DNA of 64,000 bases from Nevskiaceae bacterium. GTDB lineage: Bacteria > Pseudomonadota > Gammaproteobacteria > Steroidobacterales > Steroidobacteraceae. Location of the stretch: positions 1 through 64,000 of the forward strand of contig VEQP01000003.1 in NCBI GenBank assembly GCA_018883185.1, written 5' to 3'. The notes under the pieces are model-generated. The model had not been told where the DNA came from and ran no database searches. It saw only the letters and a program-made list of their open reading frames with translations. The translations under genes and the position numbers were made by a program. Positions 1 to 8,784 of this stretch are shown piece by piece; positions within the stretch are counted from its first letter, which is position 1; each line of letters opens with the position of its first letter.

Positions 1-178
1 GCATCAGTATGTGCACGCGAACATGCTCACGAGTCGATGCTTGACCTAGCACGTGTGCGCGTTCCAAAAAATTAAACTCGCGCAACGCATCGCCTTGCGC
101 TCGCGCCTCACGGGCAGTTTCAAGTTCGTCATTGACGATCGGGCGAATTCTGTTGCTGAAAGATGCTTTCCGGCTCAT
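1..178 (-). CDS. DUF3703 family protein, N-terminal part (cut by window edge)
   Basis: Reading the minus strand from an ATG at 178 gives 59 uninterrupted codons running off the left edge. The peptide starts MSRKASFSNRIRPI and contains LERAHVLGQASTREHVRVH. That LERAHVLGQ-ST-HVRVH pattern is what I know from the small DUF3703 proteins, whose function is unknown. It diverges from the membrane protein gene at 249. No strong ribosome binding site is visible. The competing plus-strand reading at 53-241 has no recognisable family and is treated as its shadow. Confidence 0.7.
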   Translation of the reverse strand, partial: MSRKASFSNRIRPIVNDELETAREARAQGDALREFNFLERAHVLGQASTREHVRVHILM

Positions 179-248
179 ATTCGATCGATTCTAAAGGTTA
201 CGAAAAAGCTTGTAGTTCGCCGCGTTGACGGGTTGATCTAAACTGTCA

Positions 249-680
249 ATGCCATCTGACATCCACGCACGAGTTTTCAGCCTACTTATGCGCTACGTTC
301 TATCGGCCATGCTGACGATCGTCGGGGTCATCCACCTTTTGCCCCTATCCGGGGTGCTAGGTGTCTCCCGTCTCCAAGCGCTGTACGGCGTCACAATTGC
401 CGATCCGAATCTTGAGATCTTGATGCGTCATCGAGCGGTCCTATTCGGGATACTCGGCGCGTTCCTTATCTATGCCGCATTTAGACCGAGCTATCAGCTC
501 ATGGCCTTGATCGCGGGTAGTGTAAGCGTGATTTCGTTTTTGGTGATAGCGGGACTGATCGGTGGCTACAACACCGGAATCGCTCGGGTCGTGAGCGCGG
601 ATGTCCTTGCGGTCATTTGCCTGCTGATCGCTGCCTTCGCCTATTGGAAAGATCGAGCCACGATCGGGGTGAACGGATGA
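249..680 (+). CDS. Small integral membrane protein, function unknown
   Basis: 143 residues with four hydrophobic segments at about residues 14-34, 63-80, 84-104 and 113-131, so a four-helix inner-membrane protein is likely. No catalytic motif is seen. Small four-helix proteins of this type are sometimes mis-annotated as phosphopantetheine adenylyltransferase, and nothing here supports that activity. An internal ATG at codon 14 is an alternative start. The stop overlaps the next start as ATGA (677-680), so the two genes are probably translated together. Confidence 0.6.
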   Translation: MPSDIHARVFSLLMRYVLSAMLTIVGVIHLLPLSGVLGVSRLQALYGVTIADPNLEILMRHRAVLFGILGAFLIYAAFRPSYQLMALIAGSVSVISFLVIAGLIGGYNTGIARVVSADVLAVICLLIAAFAYWKDRATIGVNG

Positions 681-985
681 CCGAATCTTGGGTTGTGATA
701 TTTACAAGTACTCGAACGTCCGAAGATGCCGACGGGTATCGGGCTATGGCAGCGCAAATGGGGGCACTCGCGCATGCACAACCCGGCTTTGTCTCTATGC
801 AGAGCGTCCGCGGCGATGATGGGGTAGGGATCACCGTCTGTTACTGGGAATCCGAGCAAGCGATTGCGAACTGGAAACGAAATGTCGATCACGCAAGCGC
901 GCAGCAGCAGGGGAAAAGCACTTGGTATTCTGACTACAGCGTGACTATCGCCAAAGTCGAGCGTCAGTATGGAAAACGCCGCTAG
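677..985 (+). CDS. Antibiotic biosynthesis monooxygenase (ABM)-like domain protein
   Basis: 102 residues from the ATG at 677, which overlaps the upstream stop; a longer reading from 617 would run deep into the membrane protein gene. The N-terminal strand WVVIFTSTR, the central AQPGFVSMQSVR and the CYWESEQAIANWK segment fit a dimeric alpha/beta-barrel ABM/heme-degrading fold. In this family the motif W-S-x-x-A-I-x-x-W lies near the active site. Members act as small oxygenases or have no known substrate, so the reaction is not assigned. It is coupled to the membrane protein upstream. Confidence 0.65.
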   Translation: MTESWVVIFTSTRTSEDADGYRAMAAQMGALAHAQPGFVSMQSVRGDDGVGITVCYWESEQAIANWKRNVDHASAQQQGKSTWYSDYSVTIAKVERQYGKRR

Positions 986-1100
986 CGATCAAACAGTGAG
1001 ACGTGCAAAAGGATTGCTCCGGGTGCTTTGGCTTCCCAAGATATGCGACGGGCGTGTCCAAGCGATTAACCCGGGGTTCGATGCCCATCGCCCGCTGATC

Positions 1101-1646
1101 ATGAGTCGTCTGCTCATTCTCGCTCCGCTCGCCATCGTCTGCCTGCTGTCCGGCTGTGCCTCCGTGCCTTTGGCGAGTATGTTAAAGCTCGCCTCGCTCG
1201 GGACTGACGGACTAGCGGCAATCGAGCCGTTACAGCTACGTGTCCGGCTATCGGTTTCGCCTGGATATGAAATAGATGTTGGAAACGCCCGCTTGCGGTT
1301 GTCGCTGCCGGAGGGCGAAGGGCGCTCCCGAGAAACCGAGTTGTCTCTGGATTTGATGGAAAGATCGATAATCAATCGCTCTGCCGGGCTCTTTCGCGGC
1401 AGCGTTGCAACGCCGACATATCTGCTTAGGCTGACCCCAGGGAGCGCGAACGAGCTCGCAGCACTAAAAGCGCGACTTGCAACTAAAAGCGGTGGCAAGC
1501 GAGGTTTCAGCGTCAACGCTCCGTTCTCGAAGATTCCAAGTAATGCCGAGACAGTCAGCTTTTGGGCTGACTTGCGTCTTGCCACGGACGCCGATTGGAT
1601 TGCTCTGATCGACGGCGCGAAGTTGAAAATCAGAAAAAAAGAGTAG
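1101..1646 (+). CDS. Predicted lipoprotein, function unknown
   Basis: 181 residues from ATG 1101. I prefer this to the upstream in-frame start at 969 because it places a typical lipoprotein signal at the N-terminus: MSRLL, a hydrophobic run, then the lipobox LLSGC, with Cys at about residue 17. The mature part holds no domain I recognise. Its beta-rich pattern (LQLRVRLSVSPGYEID, AETVSFWADLRL) suggests a periplasmic or outer-membrane anchored protein. Residue +2 after the Cys is Ala, compatible with outer-membrane sorting. It converges on the gene ending at 1693. Confidence 0.6.
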   Translation: MSRLLILAPLAIVCLLSGCASVPLASMLKLASLGTDGLAAIEPLQLRVRLSVSPGYEIDVGNARLRLSLPEGEGRSRETELSLDLMERSIINRSAGLFRGSVATPTYLLRLTPGSANELAALKARLATKSGGKRGFSVNAPFSKIPSNAETVSFWADLRLATDADWIALIDGAKLKIRKKE

Positions 1647-1660
1647 ACCAAGTGCCCGCA

Positions 1661-1678
1661 TACCCGCTGCTGCGGGTA
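1661..1678. terminator. Short hairpin between convergent genes
   Basis: Perfect 7-bp inverted repeat TACCCGC / GCGGGTA around the tetraloop TGCT, lying between two convergent stops. A clear T-run does not follow on either strand, so it may act as a weak terminator or mRNA 3' stabiliser only. Confidence 0.4.
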
Positions 1679-1692
1679 GATCTTGTGGGAAC

Positions 1693-2367
1693 CTAAGTTG
1701 ACAGATCGATAAGCAGAGATCGGAGCTTGCGATCGAGATCGATCTCGGTATTGCAGGCTCCTTCGCTGAGCACTCTTTCATCCTTGAAGCGGGATACGGT
1801 GATGTGGAGCGTGCGAAGCGCCGCTCGAGCATCAATCCGCGCCGTTGCGGTTTCGCTCCGAATGTCGAGAGCCAGCTGATCCGCTGTTCGGCGGGACACT
1901 ACTGTCGACAGTTTGACGCTGAAGTTGCCTCGGGCGAGCGATGCCCAGCGTGTTTCGACAAGATCGACGAAAGACGAGTCCACGAAATCCTCCAAGTTCA
2001 TTTCGACGCCAGATTGTATCGACTCCAGCGCAAATTGACACTTCAGTTGCTCGGCGCGAGTTGTAAGACGGCTCGAGGTCGCGCTGCCGACACCTAAACA
2101 CCCGCTCGTTACTCGATACGGCACGGAAGTCGCGAGGCCGGATATCTTCGTTTTTTCATAGATTATGAAATCCGTCGGTGCCGTCACGGTTAAATAGTTG
2201 GCGATGTCCGTCAACCATCCGCCGTTACCCTGCGCAAAGTCAAAAGTTTGATCTACCGTGGGGATGGGCGTTGAGGGCTGTCGAGGCGTATCGCCACTGC
2301 GGGATCCAGTTGTGCTGAGATCATGTCCCTTATCGAAGCCTGGCTCGCAAGCTTTCGAGCTCGCCAA
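1693..2367 (-). CDS. Hypothetical protein, uncertain start
   Basis: An open frame of 224 codons whose first possible start is TTG at 2367, without a visible Shine-Dalgarno and inside the 3' end of the next gene. From about residue 38 (VDQTFDFAQGNGGWLTDIANYL) the sequence looks like ordinary coding sequence, with conserved-looking acidic and aromatic positions and two cysteines. No signal peptide or known domain is seen. The first 30 residues (rich in S, T, G and P) do not look like a natural N-terminus. Either the real start is internal, or the gene lost its 5' end. Confidence 0.45.
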   Translation of the reverse strand: MASSKACEPGFDKGHDLSTTGSRSGDTPRQPSTPIPTVDQTFDFAQGNGGWLTDIANYLTVTAPTDFIIYEKTKISGLATSVPYRVTSGCLGVGSATSSRLTTRAEQLKCQFALESIQSGVEMNLEDFVDSSFVDLVETRWASLARGNFSVKLSTVVSRRTADQLALDIRSETATARIDARAALRTLHITVSRFKDERVLSEGACNTEIDLDRKLRSLLIDLST

Positions 2368-2743
2368 AGAATTGTCTGCGATCTCGTGGTGAGATCATGA
2401 TGCTCTGGTATAGATTGTAGGTAATTTCCAGGCGGTCTATCGACAGCGCGCTACTGGAGAGCAAGCTGCGCACTTCGCTAACTTCCCTGATCTGATCGAG
2501 AGCGATGCGTGTCTTGAATGGGCCGCAGCGCACATCGAGGCTCGTGGGTGAGAGCGTGTAATGCGTGTCCAATAGCACCCACAACGGCAGCGCGATGCCA
2601 AGCATGCCAACGGGAAGCGCCAGCAGAAGCAACGGCCAACCGCCATTCATCAGGGTCCAGCAGGCATACAGCGATACGAGCATAGCAACGCCCATGACGA
2701 ACACCAGCCAACTGTCGATGGCAGAGTAGTAACGGGTGCTCAT
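2330..2743 (-). CDS. Membrane protein with bacterial PH-like domain
   Basis: 137 residues from ATG 2743. Two hydrophobic helices occupy about residues 10-30 and 35-58 and are followed by a PH-like beta domain (HYTLSPTSLDVRCGPFKTRIALDQIREV...). This is the layout of the YdbS/bPH_2-type membrane proteins of unknown function. The gene starts within the ATGA shared with the MAPEG gene stop (2740-2743), so the two are translationally coupled. The longer frame reaching 3145 is a shadow of the MAPEG gene. Confidence 0.65.
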   Translation of the reverse strand: MSTRYYSAIDSWLVFVMGVAMLVSLYACWTLMNGGWPLLLLALPVGMLGIALPLWVLLDTHYTLSPTSLDVRCGPFKTRIALDQIREVSEVRSLLSSSALSIDRLEITYNLYQSIMISPRDRRQFFGELESLRARLR

Positions 2744-3186
2744 CCGATATGTGTCGACAGGTGGATCATCGCCATCACCGCGTGTACGGCGAGCGCGATG
2801 AGAAATGCGCTCGAAATCAGGAACAGCGTGAAGCGCAGCCTGACATCGTTGACGGTGCCGTGCACGATGGTGTGCAGGACTCGTGTGGCGACGTATCCCC
2901 ACGCCAGGCCGATGTTGATCGGGTGATTGCCTTGGCCAATGAACTGCAGGCTGAGACACACCGCATAGAAGAGGGTCGGCTGCTCCATCAGGTGGGTGTA
3001 ATTCGCTGATACTTGCCGAGCCCGCTCGGGCATCAACGCATCGAGATCCCGTGCAAACTTGCCGGCACTGGGCTTGAGGCGCAGACGCAAGATGTTGCGG
3101 ACGCGTTCGTAGCCGAGCCACACCATGACGAAGAGCGACCAGCACGCCAAAGCGACGATCGGCGCAATCAATCCGTGGTCATACAT
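2740..3186 (-). CDS. MAPEG family membrane protein
   Basis: 148 residues with four hydrophobic segments and the MAPEG signature region, including ANYTHLMEQPTLFYAV, where the E-x-P-x-x-F-Y core is typical. Eukaryotic MAPEG enzymes are glutathione transferases or eicosanoid enzymes of membranes. Most bacterial members have no known substrate. It is followed by the bPH-like gene with a 4-bp overlap. It lies 22 bp downstream of the chemosensory kinase on the same strand, so it may be read through from that operon, though nothing in its sequence suggests a signalling role. Confidence 0.8.
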   Translation of the reverse strand: MYDHGLIAPIVALACWSLFVMVWLGYERVRNILRLRLKPSAGKFARDLDALMPERARQVSANYTHLMEQPTLFYAVCLSLQFIGQGNHPINIGLAWGYVATRVLHTIVHGTVNDVRLRFTLFLISSAFLIALAVHAVMAMIHLSTHIG

Positions 3187-3208
3187 GAAATCTGCTCCAC
3201 GCGCGTCA

Positions 3209-5872
3209 CTATTGCAGGTCAGTCGTTGGCAACAGTCGATAGACGTTGTCGAGCAATGTTTGGTCCTCGTAATCGGCTTTGGTCAGATAGATGTTGGCTC
3301 CGGCGTCGAGGCCCCGTTGCCGCTCCTCGGCCGATGCGCGATACGACATGACGATGATTGGCACTTTACGGAGGCGGCCGTCCTGTCTGATGGAGCGAAT
3401 CAGACCGATACCATCCAACCTCGGCATGTCAACGTCGGTCACCACGAGATCGAAATCCGTGTCCCGCATTACGCCCCAAGCTTCCATCCCGTCTGCGGCA
3501 AGCGTGACCTTGAATCCGGCCTCCTCAAGCAACTCTCGTTCCATGGCTCGCACGGTTGGTGAGTCGTCGACCACCAGGATGTGCACGGCCTTCTTGCCTG
3601 CGTTCCGCCCAGCGAGGCCGAATTCCCGGACCTGCAAGACATCCCGATTCAGTGCTGACCGAATCATGTCATCGGTGTCAATGATTAGGACAGGCTGCCC
3701 ATCGGGAAGGACGGCCGCGGCACTCAGATTGGGCACCCGGCCGAGACGAGCGTCGATGGCCTGCAGCACCATGTCTTGCTCGCCCCGAACGGCGTCAACG
3801 ATGAACCCGATGTGATGGCCGAAGCTGCTGACTACAACTATGTCTAGAGCAACCGGCGAGGCCGTTGATGGTTCGAACTCCAGGACCTCCGAAGCCGCAA
3901 TCAGCGTGATGGTTCGTCCTTCCCGGACCACGTAGCGGCGATTCTCCGCGATCAAAACTTCCGTGCTCGCAAGCCGCAGTACTTGATCGACGCGTGTCAG
4001 GGCAAAGGCATACGCCTCGCCTCCGATCATGACCACCACTGCCCGAAGCACTGAGCGGCTAATGGGTACCTTTAATTGAAACCGCGCTCCGCGACCGGCT
4101 TCCGTCTGTACGTTCACCGAACCGCCGATGTCGCGCATTACACTGCGAACCACAGCGAGACCGACGCCGCGCCCCGACAGTTCGGTGACCTGTTCCGCTG
4201 TAGAGAAGCCGGATACGAAAAGCTGATCGAGTAGACGCTCGGTGGACAACTGCTGGGCGGATTCCACGCTGGCCAGCCCCATGGCAACGACGCGCTTTCG
4301 GACTTTGGCCAGATCGATGCCGGTACCGTCGTCGATGACAGTGATCTCCATCGAACCGGACGCAACGCGTATCTCGATGCGTATCAATCCGATTTCCGGT
4401 TTTCCGCTGTCCCTTCGGACCACGGGTTTCTCCAGTCCGTGGTCGAGAGCATTGCGTAAAAGATGATTTAGCGGTGCTTCGATGCGCTCGAGGATATCCC
4501 GATCGATGCGATGGTTTTCGCCGCTTATGGTCAAGGATACTTGCTTGCCGAGACGTTTCGCGACATCACGAACCAGGCGTGGGAACGCCGTCAAACCGTC
4601 GGCGACAGGCCGCATGCGGCTGTCGATAGCCTCGCCATAGAGGCGCAGTACCAAGTCTTCCTTGCGGCGAAGGTACAACTCGTGATCTTCCGACCACATC
4701 GAGTTGGCAACGCGAACGTCGTTCAATTGGATCTTTAAATCCTCAACCCGGGTGCGAATTCGACCGTCGACCGCGGCTGTGGCGATGGTCTGTTGCAGTG
4801 TGTCCAGCGAGTCGGCGATGTTGAGCAACTTTATGCGGAGTCTTTGATGCTCCTTCGCCAAGTAACGATGTTGGCTCGTCTCGACGACCAGTTCGCCCGA
4901 CATCGCAACGAGTCGCGACAACTGTCCGGCCCGGATGCGCACGGTTCGCTCGTCATCGCCTGCGGTCCGGGTGGGTGCGGCAGTCTTCGCCGTAGTGGAT
5001 ACCGCCGCCGCTTCATCGCTGGTCTGCGGCGGTAAAGCCTTTCGTTCGACCGGGACAACGAGGTTACCGGAGGACTGCACGGCAGCCTGCAACCCTGCTT
5101 GATTGATGCGCTCTGCACAGTCCAAAACGGCTTCATCGTTAGGCGGCGGCGTGCTGGCGGCGGCGGCGGCCCCGATCCTCTGGAAAAAGTCGCCGGCGGC
5201 CAGCAAGGCGTCCACCAGATCTGGGCTGATCAACACCTGCCCACGCCGGGCACGTTCCAGTTGGTCCTCAGCGGCGTGAGCCAGCACCACCGCGGCATCG
5301 AGCCCGACTGCACGTGCCGCGCCTTTTATGGAGTGGGACGCGCGCATGAGCCGGTCGATCAACTCGGGTTGGTCAGGCTGCTTCTCCAGAGACAGCAGGC
5401 CCTCGTTCAAAGTGTTGGCGTGCAGTTCGCACTCTTGTCTGAACAGCTCCAGTGTGCCGGCAGGCACTGACGTGAGCGGTTTGTTTCTTCGCGTAGGGGC
5501 CGTCGCAGCCGCGCGCACGGAAAGTCGTCCGAGCAGTTCGACAATTTGGGCTTCGGGCGCGACCTCACTCGCTGTCGCCGAACCTGACTGCGCCACGGCT
5601 TCGATCAATTCCAAAGAATCGGTACAGGCTTGCAATTGTGCCGGGCTCAACATCGTTCCTGCAGATTCGGCCGTACTGATCATCGTTTCGAAAGCATCGG
5701 CAATGCGCTCGGCCTCACGGATACCGACTACCCGGGCTGCACCCTTCAATGCTTGGGCTGCGAACAGCATTTCGCCATCGGGGGGGAAATGCGCACAGCG
5801 TTCGAAGCTCTCGCGCAGTGTGAAAGCCTGCCGATCGACCTCGTCACGGAACAGGGCGTCGAGGGCGTTCAC
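3209..5872 (-). CDS. Hybrid CheA-type histidine kinase with receiver domain (WspE-like)
   Basis: 887 residues. Order: a first HPt-like domain (about 1-100) with Gln40 where the phospho-His should be (AAQALKGAAR); a second HPt (about 138-235) with His180 in the intact motif ASHSIKGAAR; a linker; a dimerisation segment; a CheA HATPase domain with N box (HLLRNALDHGLEKP), G1 (DDGTGID) and G2 (GRGVGLAVV); a CheW-like domain; and a receiver at 763-887 with DD, phospho-acceptor Asp813 and Lys865. It should phosphorylate His180 under control of the receptor encoded at 7033-8685 and pass phosphate to its own receiver and to the free regulator encoded at 8785. It overlaps the CheW gene by 4 bp. The architecture matches WspE, apart from the extra degenerate HPt. 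Confidence 0.93.
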   Translation of the reverse strand: MNALDALFRDEVDRQAFTLRESFERCAHFPPDGEMLFAAQALKGAARVVGIREAERIADAFETMISTAESAGTMLSPAQLQACTDSLELIEAVAQSGSATASEVAPEAQIVELLGRLSVRAAATAPTRRNKPLTSVPAGTLELFRQECELHANTLNEGLLSLEKQPDQPELIDRLMRASHSIKGAARAVGLDAAVVLAHAAEDQLERARRGQVLISPDLVDALLAAGDFFQRIGAAAAASTPPPNDEAVLDCAERINQAGLQAAVQSSGNLVVPVERKALPPQTSDEAAAVSTTAKTAAPTRTAGDDERTVRIRAGQLSRLVAMSGELVVETSQHRYLAKEHQRLRIKLLNIADSLDTLQQTIATAAVDGRIRTRVEDLKIQLNDVRVANSMWSEDHELYLRRKEDLVLRLYGEAIDSRMRPVADGLTAFPRLVRDVAKRLGKQVSLTISGENHRIDRDILERIEAPLNHLLRNALDHGLEKPVVRRDSGKPEIGLIRIEIRVASGSMEITVIDDGTGIDLAKVRKRVVAMGLASVESAQQLSTERLLDQLFVSGFSTAEQVTELSGRGVGLAVVRSVMRDIGGSVNVQTEAGRGARFQLKVPISRSVLRAVVVMIGGEAYAFALTRVDQVLRLASTEVLIAENRRYVVREGRTITLIAASEVLEFEPSTASPVALDIVVVSSFGHHIGFIVDAVRGEQDMVLQAIDARLGRVPNLSAAAVLPDGQPVLIIDTDDMIRSALNRDVLQVREFGLAGRNAGKKAVHILVVDDSPTVRAMERELLEEAGFKVTLAADGMEAWGVMRDTDFDLVVTDVDMPRLDGIGLIRSIRQDGRLRKVPIIVMSYRASAEERQRGLDAGANIYLTKADYEDQTLLDNVYRLLPTTDLQ

Positions 5873-6516
5873 TGCAGGATCCTTTGTCGCAGCAGATCAA
5901 AAAGAGCGTCGCTGGAGAGTAGCGTGACGCGACTGTCATCCCAGGCCACGGTTCCGCGAGTGACACCCGTGAGCACGGGCGAGGCAGTAGCGGGTATCGG
6001 CAGCCGCTCCGCCGGGTCGAAGGACACCACGCCTCTCACTTCGTCCGCGACAAACGCCCAGCGCTCTCCAGCTTGGCGTATGACGACGATGCGCTGGCCC
6101 ATTGCGGAGGACTTCTTGTTCGTCCCTGCGGAGGCTTCGAGCAGGGCACCCAGATGCACCGCCAGCAGCAATTGCCCGCGTACATTGACAAGGCCGGCGA
6201 CAAGACCGGCGCGGTGCGGCACACGATGAATCGGTTTGCTGGCGGCAATCTCTTCAACACAATGACTGTCGAGAGCCATCCACTCCTGCGCGAGTTTGAA
6301 GAACAGTGCCGTCTCCAACTTAGGAGGTCTCGGGACAGGCAGTGCCACTGACGCCAGTGCGGCATCGGCGTATCCGGCAGGCAAATCGCGCTGTCGAATG
6401 CCGCTTGCCGCTGCCGACAGCACCGGACAATTGCGACAGTGAATATGCTGCACAAGTTCAGGGCAGCTAAGATCGCCGCCCGTGCCTATGGTTCGCCAGC
6501 AGTCGCGCATGATCAT
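5869..6516 (-). CDS. CheW coupling protein with Cys-rich N-terminus (WspD-like)
   Basis: 215 residues from ATG 6516, which overlaps the upstream TGA (6513-6515); an in-frame ATG at 6510 is an alternative. The N-terminus has the pattern CWRTIGTGGDLSCPEL followed by HCRNCPV, as I know it from WspD-type proteins. The CheW beta-barrel follows from about residue 65 (MALDSHCVEEI, HRVPHRAGLVAGLVNVRGQ). CheW proteins link receptor to CheA. Two CheW genes in one operon is the Wsp arrangement. In Pseudomonas Wsp the CheR gene wspC lies between them; here the two CheW genes overlap and no CheR lies between. Confidence 0.88.
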   Translation of the reverse strand: MIMRDCWRTIGTGGDLSCPELVQHIHCRNCPVLSAAASGIRQRDLPAGYADAALASVALPVPRPPKLETALFFKLAQEWMALDSHCVEEIAASKPIHRVPHRAGLVAGLVNVRGQLLLAVHLGALLEASAGTNKKSSAMGQRIVVIRQAGERWAFVADEVRGVVSFDPAERLPIPATASPVLTGVTRGTVAWDDSRVTLLSSDALFDLLRQRILQ

Positions 6517-7031
6517 CCGGTTAGCGGGGTCGGGGTTTCGTGACCTAGGTCGGGCATCGTAGGCGTGGTGGCGCCGCACAGCACATCCAAGACCTGCTCG
6601 CTCAGCAACTGATCAGGCTTCAACAAAGGGATCATGCGCTCGCGGTCGACGAGAACATCACCGAGGAACGGGGAGTCCGGCAGGTTCAAGCCCGGTTGCA
6701 AAGAGGCATCATTCGCGGATGACAGTTCGCAACCTTCCACCAAAAGTCCGACAACCCGTTCCGCATTACGGCCTACAGCCACGACCACGATGCGACTCGC
6801 GAGCCATTTCGGGCAGTCACGCGCCGCGAGTAGCCTGCATAAGTCGACGATCGGCACCACCCGTCCACGATGGTTTATCACGCCTACGACGCTTTCCGGT
6901 GCGAGGGCGACGGTTTGACACGGCAGCCAAGGCAATACTTCGATTACCTGCTGTGCTGACAACGCGTACCGTTGGCCGGCAACTGCCAGAACGATGAGCA
7001 GCGAATCTCGCGATGCCCGTCGACTGAGCAT
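6513..7031 (-). CDS. CheW coupling protein (WspB-like)
   Basis: 172 residues, a single CheW domain: the hydrophobic N-terminal strand LLIVLAVAGQRYALS, then the conserved ESVVGVINHRGRVVPIVDLCRLL. It is expected to bridge the receptor and the CheA-like kinase under the inner membrane. Its start lies 1 bp after the receptor stop and its stop overlaps the next CheW start, so all are co-translated. The C-terminal tail (residues 150-172) is rich in Thr and Pro and is not part of the domain. Confidence 0.88.
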   Translation of the reverse strand: MLSRRASRDSLLIVLAVAGQRYALSAQQVIEVLPWLPCQTVALAPESVVGVINHRGRVVPIVDLCRLLAARDCPKWLASRIVVVAVGRNAERVVGLLVEGCELSSANDASLQPGLNLPDSPFLGDVLVDRERMIPLLKPDQLLSEQVLDVLCGATTPTMPDLGHETPTPLTG

Positions 7032-7032
7032 G

Positions 7033-8685
7033 TCAGTTTCCGAGCTTGAAGCGCGCGATGTCTTGAGTCAAAGAGTCGACGGCCTGTCGCAGTCGGGTGA
7101 TCGCAGCGTTGAATTCCGGTAGCGCATCTGCGCTCAGCTGTGCCGTGTCCATCAGTTGCGTCATCGCTTCGCTGATCTGCCTGGCGCCCTGCGATTGACT
7201 CCGCATGCCTCGATTGACATCGTCAAAACGCTCCGACAGCGACTGAACCTGCCCCATGATCTGGCCGAGTTGCGTGCTGACTTCCGTGGTGACGCCCGCA
7301 CCGCGCCTGACTTGTGCCGAAAAGCCGTCCATCTCCATCACGCCGGCCGATACTGCCGACTGCATGTGGCGCACCATCTGTTCGATGTCGAGCGTGGCAA
7401 CAGCAGTCTGGTCGGCCAGCCGACGAATTTCACGTGCGAGGACCAGGAAACCCAGACCTTGGTCGCCGGCTTTTTCCGCTTCGATGGCGGCGTTGATGGA
7501 AAGCAAATTAGTCTGATCGGCGATCTTGGTAATCGTCGTCACGACACTGCTGATGTCGGAGGCCTTCTCGCGAATGGTGCCGAGACGGGTCGAAATGGAG
7601 GAGGTCGCTTGCTGAAGCTCTTGCATCGCCCCATTCAGTTCGTCAAGCGAAGTTCGTCCGCCCGAGGCTACTTGGGCGGTCTGGCCGGCAACCGTGTTGA
7701 CCGCCTCCATCGTGGTCATCAGGACTGCGCTGGTGTCCGAGATACCGCGTGCCGTACCGGCGATCTGCACCGCCGAGTCACGCAGGCCACCGACGCTGGT
7801 TTCCTGTCGTTTACCGGACAGAGAAAACTCGCCAGCAGACTCTCCGAGATTCAGTGAGGTTTGTCTGACACGCGCTACGAGATTGTGAAGATTGGCAGTC
7901 ATCGCCTGTATAGCCGCGAGCAGACGGCCGGATTCGTCCGTCGTACCCGTATCCGGCACCCGAACGGTGAGGTCGCCCTCCGCTACCCGCGCTGCCACGC
8001 TGGCGGCGAGAGACAGTCTGCCGTTCAGGGACTGCGCCATGCCGCGGGTGATCCACGCCAGCCCAATAACCACGGCGACCACCAGCGCACCCAGTAACAA
8101 CAAATTTCTTTGACTACTGCTCAGCGTCGACTCCGCTAATCGTTCGAATTCGAGGTTGCGCGCCGTGGTCAACTTCACGACCTCGTCTACTGCTTTCCGG
8201 TGCTCCTCGTAGCGTTGCTTCAACGTGGTCAATGCTGCGGCGATACGCTGCGGATCGCGAGCGAGGACCGCGGGTACGAGCTCGTTATCGCGAATTTGGT
8301 AGTACTCGAATGCGGGCCGGTAGGCCGCTATGTTCATCGTGTCGCCCAAAGGGCCCGGTGCGAGCGCCCGCGTCCAATACTCGTGGCGTTTCTCGAACTC
8401 GACGCGCAGTCCGTTACCCCTGTCTATCAGCTCGGCCTGACGCGCCGGCTCCTGCTCGTCGATCAGTTGCAGCGTCAACAGGTGGGATTCGATGATGTAC
8501 GCGGGCGGTGGCAGGATGTCGGCAATCAGATCTTTGCCTTCGATGATGGACGAATACAAAGGACCGTTGACCCTAACAGTCTCTATGGTTCGCCAAGACA
8601 CCAGCGCGAAGGCGAAGAAGACGAACGTGAAGGATCCGAGCAGCAGCAGCAACGTCTTGTTGAGGCTGAGATTGCGAAACGCCAT
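7033..8685 (-). CDS. Methyl-accepting chemotaxis-type receptor (WspA-like)
   Basis: 550 residues. TM1 is at about 11-31, a periplasmic helical sensor domain at 32-190 (with ADILPPPAYIIES), TM2 at about 193-212, HAMP at 213-270, and a cytoplasmic signalling coiled coil follows. The hairpin tip reads DQTNLLSINAAIEAEKAG, then GFLVLAREIRRLADQT, the wording of WspA receptors rather than of flagellar chemoreceptors. No NWETF-type tail for CheR docking is present at the C-terminus, and no CheR or CheB gene is nearby. WspA responds to surface contact in Pseudomonas; the stimulus here is unknown. SD-like GAGGT lies upstream of the ATG. Confidence 0.92.
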   Translation of the reverse strand: MAFRNLSLNKTLLLLLGSFTFVFFAFALVSWRTIETVRVNGPLYSSIIEGKDLIADILPPPAYIIESHLLTLQLIDEQEPARQAELIDRGNGLRVEFEKRHEYWTRALAPGPLGDTMNIAAYRPAFEYYQIRDNELVPAVLARDPQRIAAALTTLKQRYEEHRKAVDEVVKLTTARNLEFERLAESTLSSSQRNLLLLGALVVAVVIGLAWITRGMAQSLNGRLSLAASVAARVAEGDLTVRVPDTGTTDESGRLLAAIQAMTANLHNLVARVRQTSLNLGESAGEFSLSGKRQETSVGGLRDSAVQIAGTARGISDTSAVLMTTMEAVNTVAGQTAQVASGGRTSLDELNGAMQELQQATSSISTRLGTIREKASDISSVVTTITKIADQTNLLSINAAIEAEKAGDQGLGFLVLAREIRRLADQTAVATLDIEQMVRHMQSAVSAGVMEMDGFSAQVRRGAGVTTEVSTQLGQIMGQVQSLSERFDDVNRGMRSQSQGARQISEAMTQLMDTAQLSADALPEFNAAITRLRQAVDSLTQDIARFKLGN

Positions 8686-8784
8686 TCGATATACCTCAGG
8701 TAGGCAACACTTCTACTTGCCGCACCGAGGGTACAACGGTGGTGAAATTCCGTGCAAAAAAATTTTTGTTGAGGTTCGTCAGCG

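Noticed and set aside
53-241. Plus-strand 62-codon frame at the left edge
   Set aside because: It lies opposite a minus-strand frame with clear DUF3703 motifs, and has no family match or ribosome site of its own.
989-1651. Long minus-strand frame opposite the lipoprotein gene
   Set aside because: The plus strand holds a signal peptide with lipobox; the minus frame is Ser/Arg-rich shadow sequence.
5130-5175. GGC-rich run in the kinase gene as a possible repeat element
   Set aside because: It encodes an Ala-rich linker between HPt and kinase core; simple codon bias explains it.
8755-8770. A/T-rich palindromic run as a possible terminator
   Set aside because: Short AAAAAAATTTTTG run without a G+C stem; more likely an A/T-rich promoter element or nothing.
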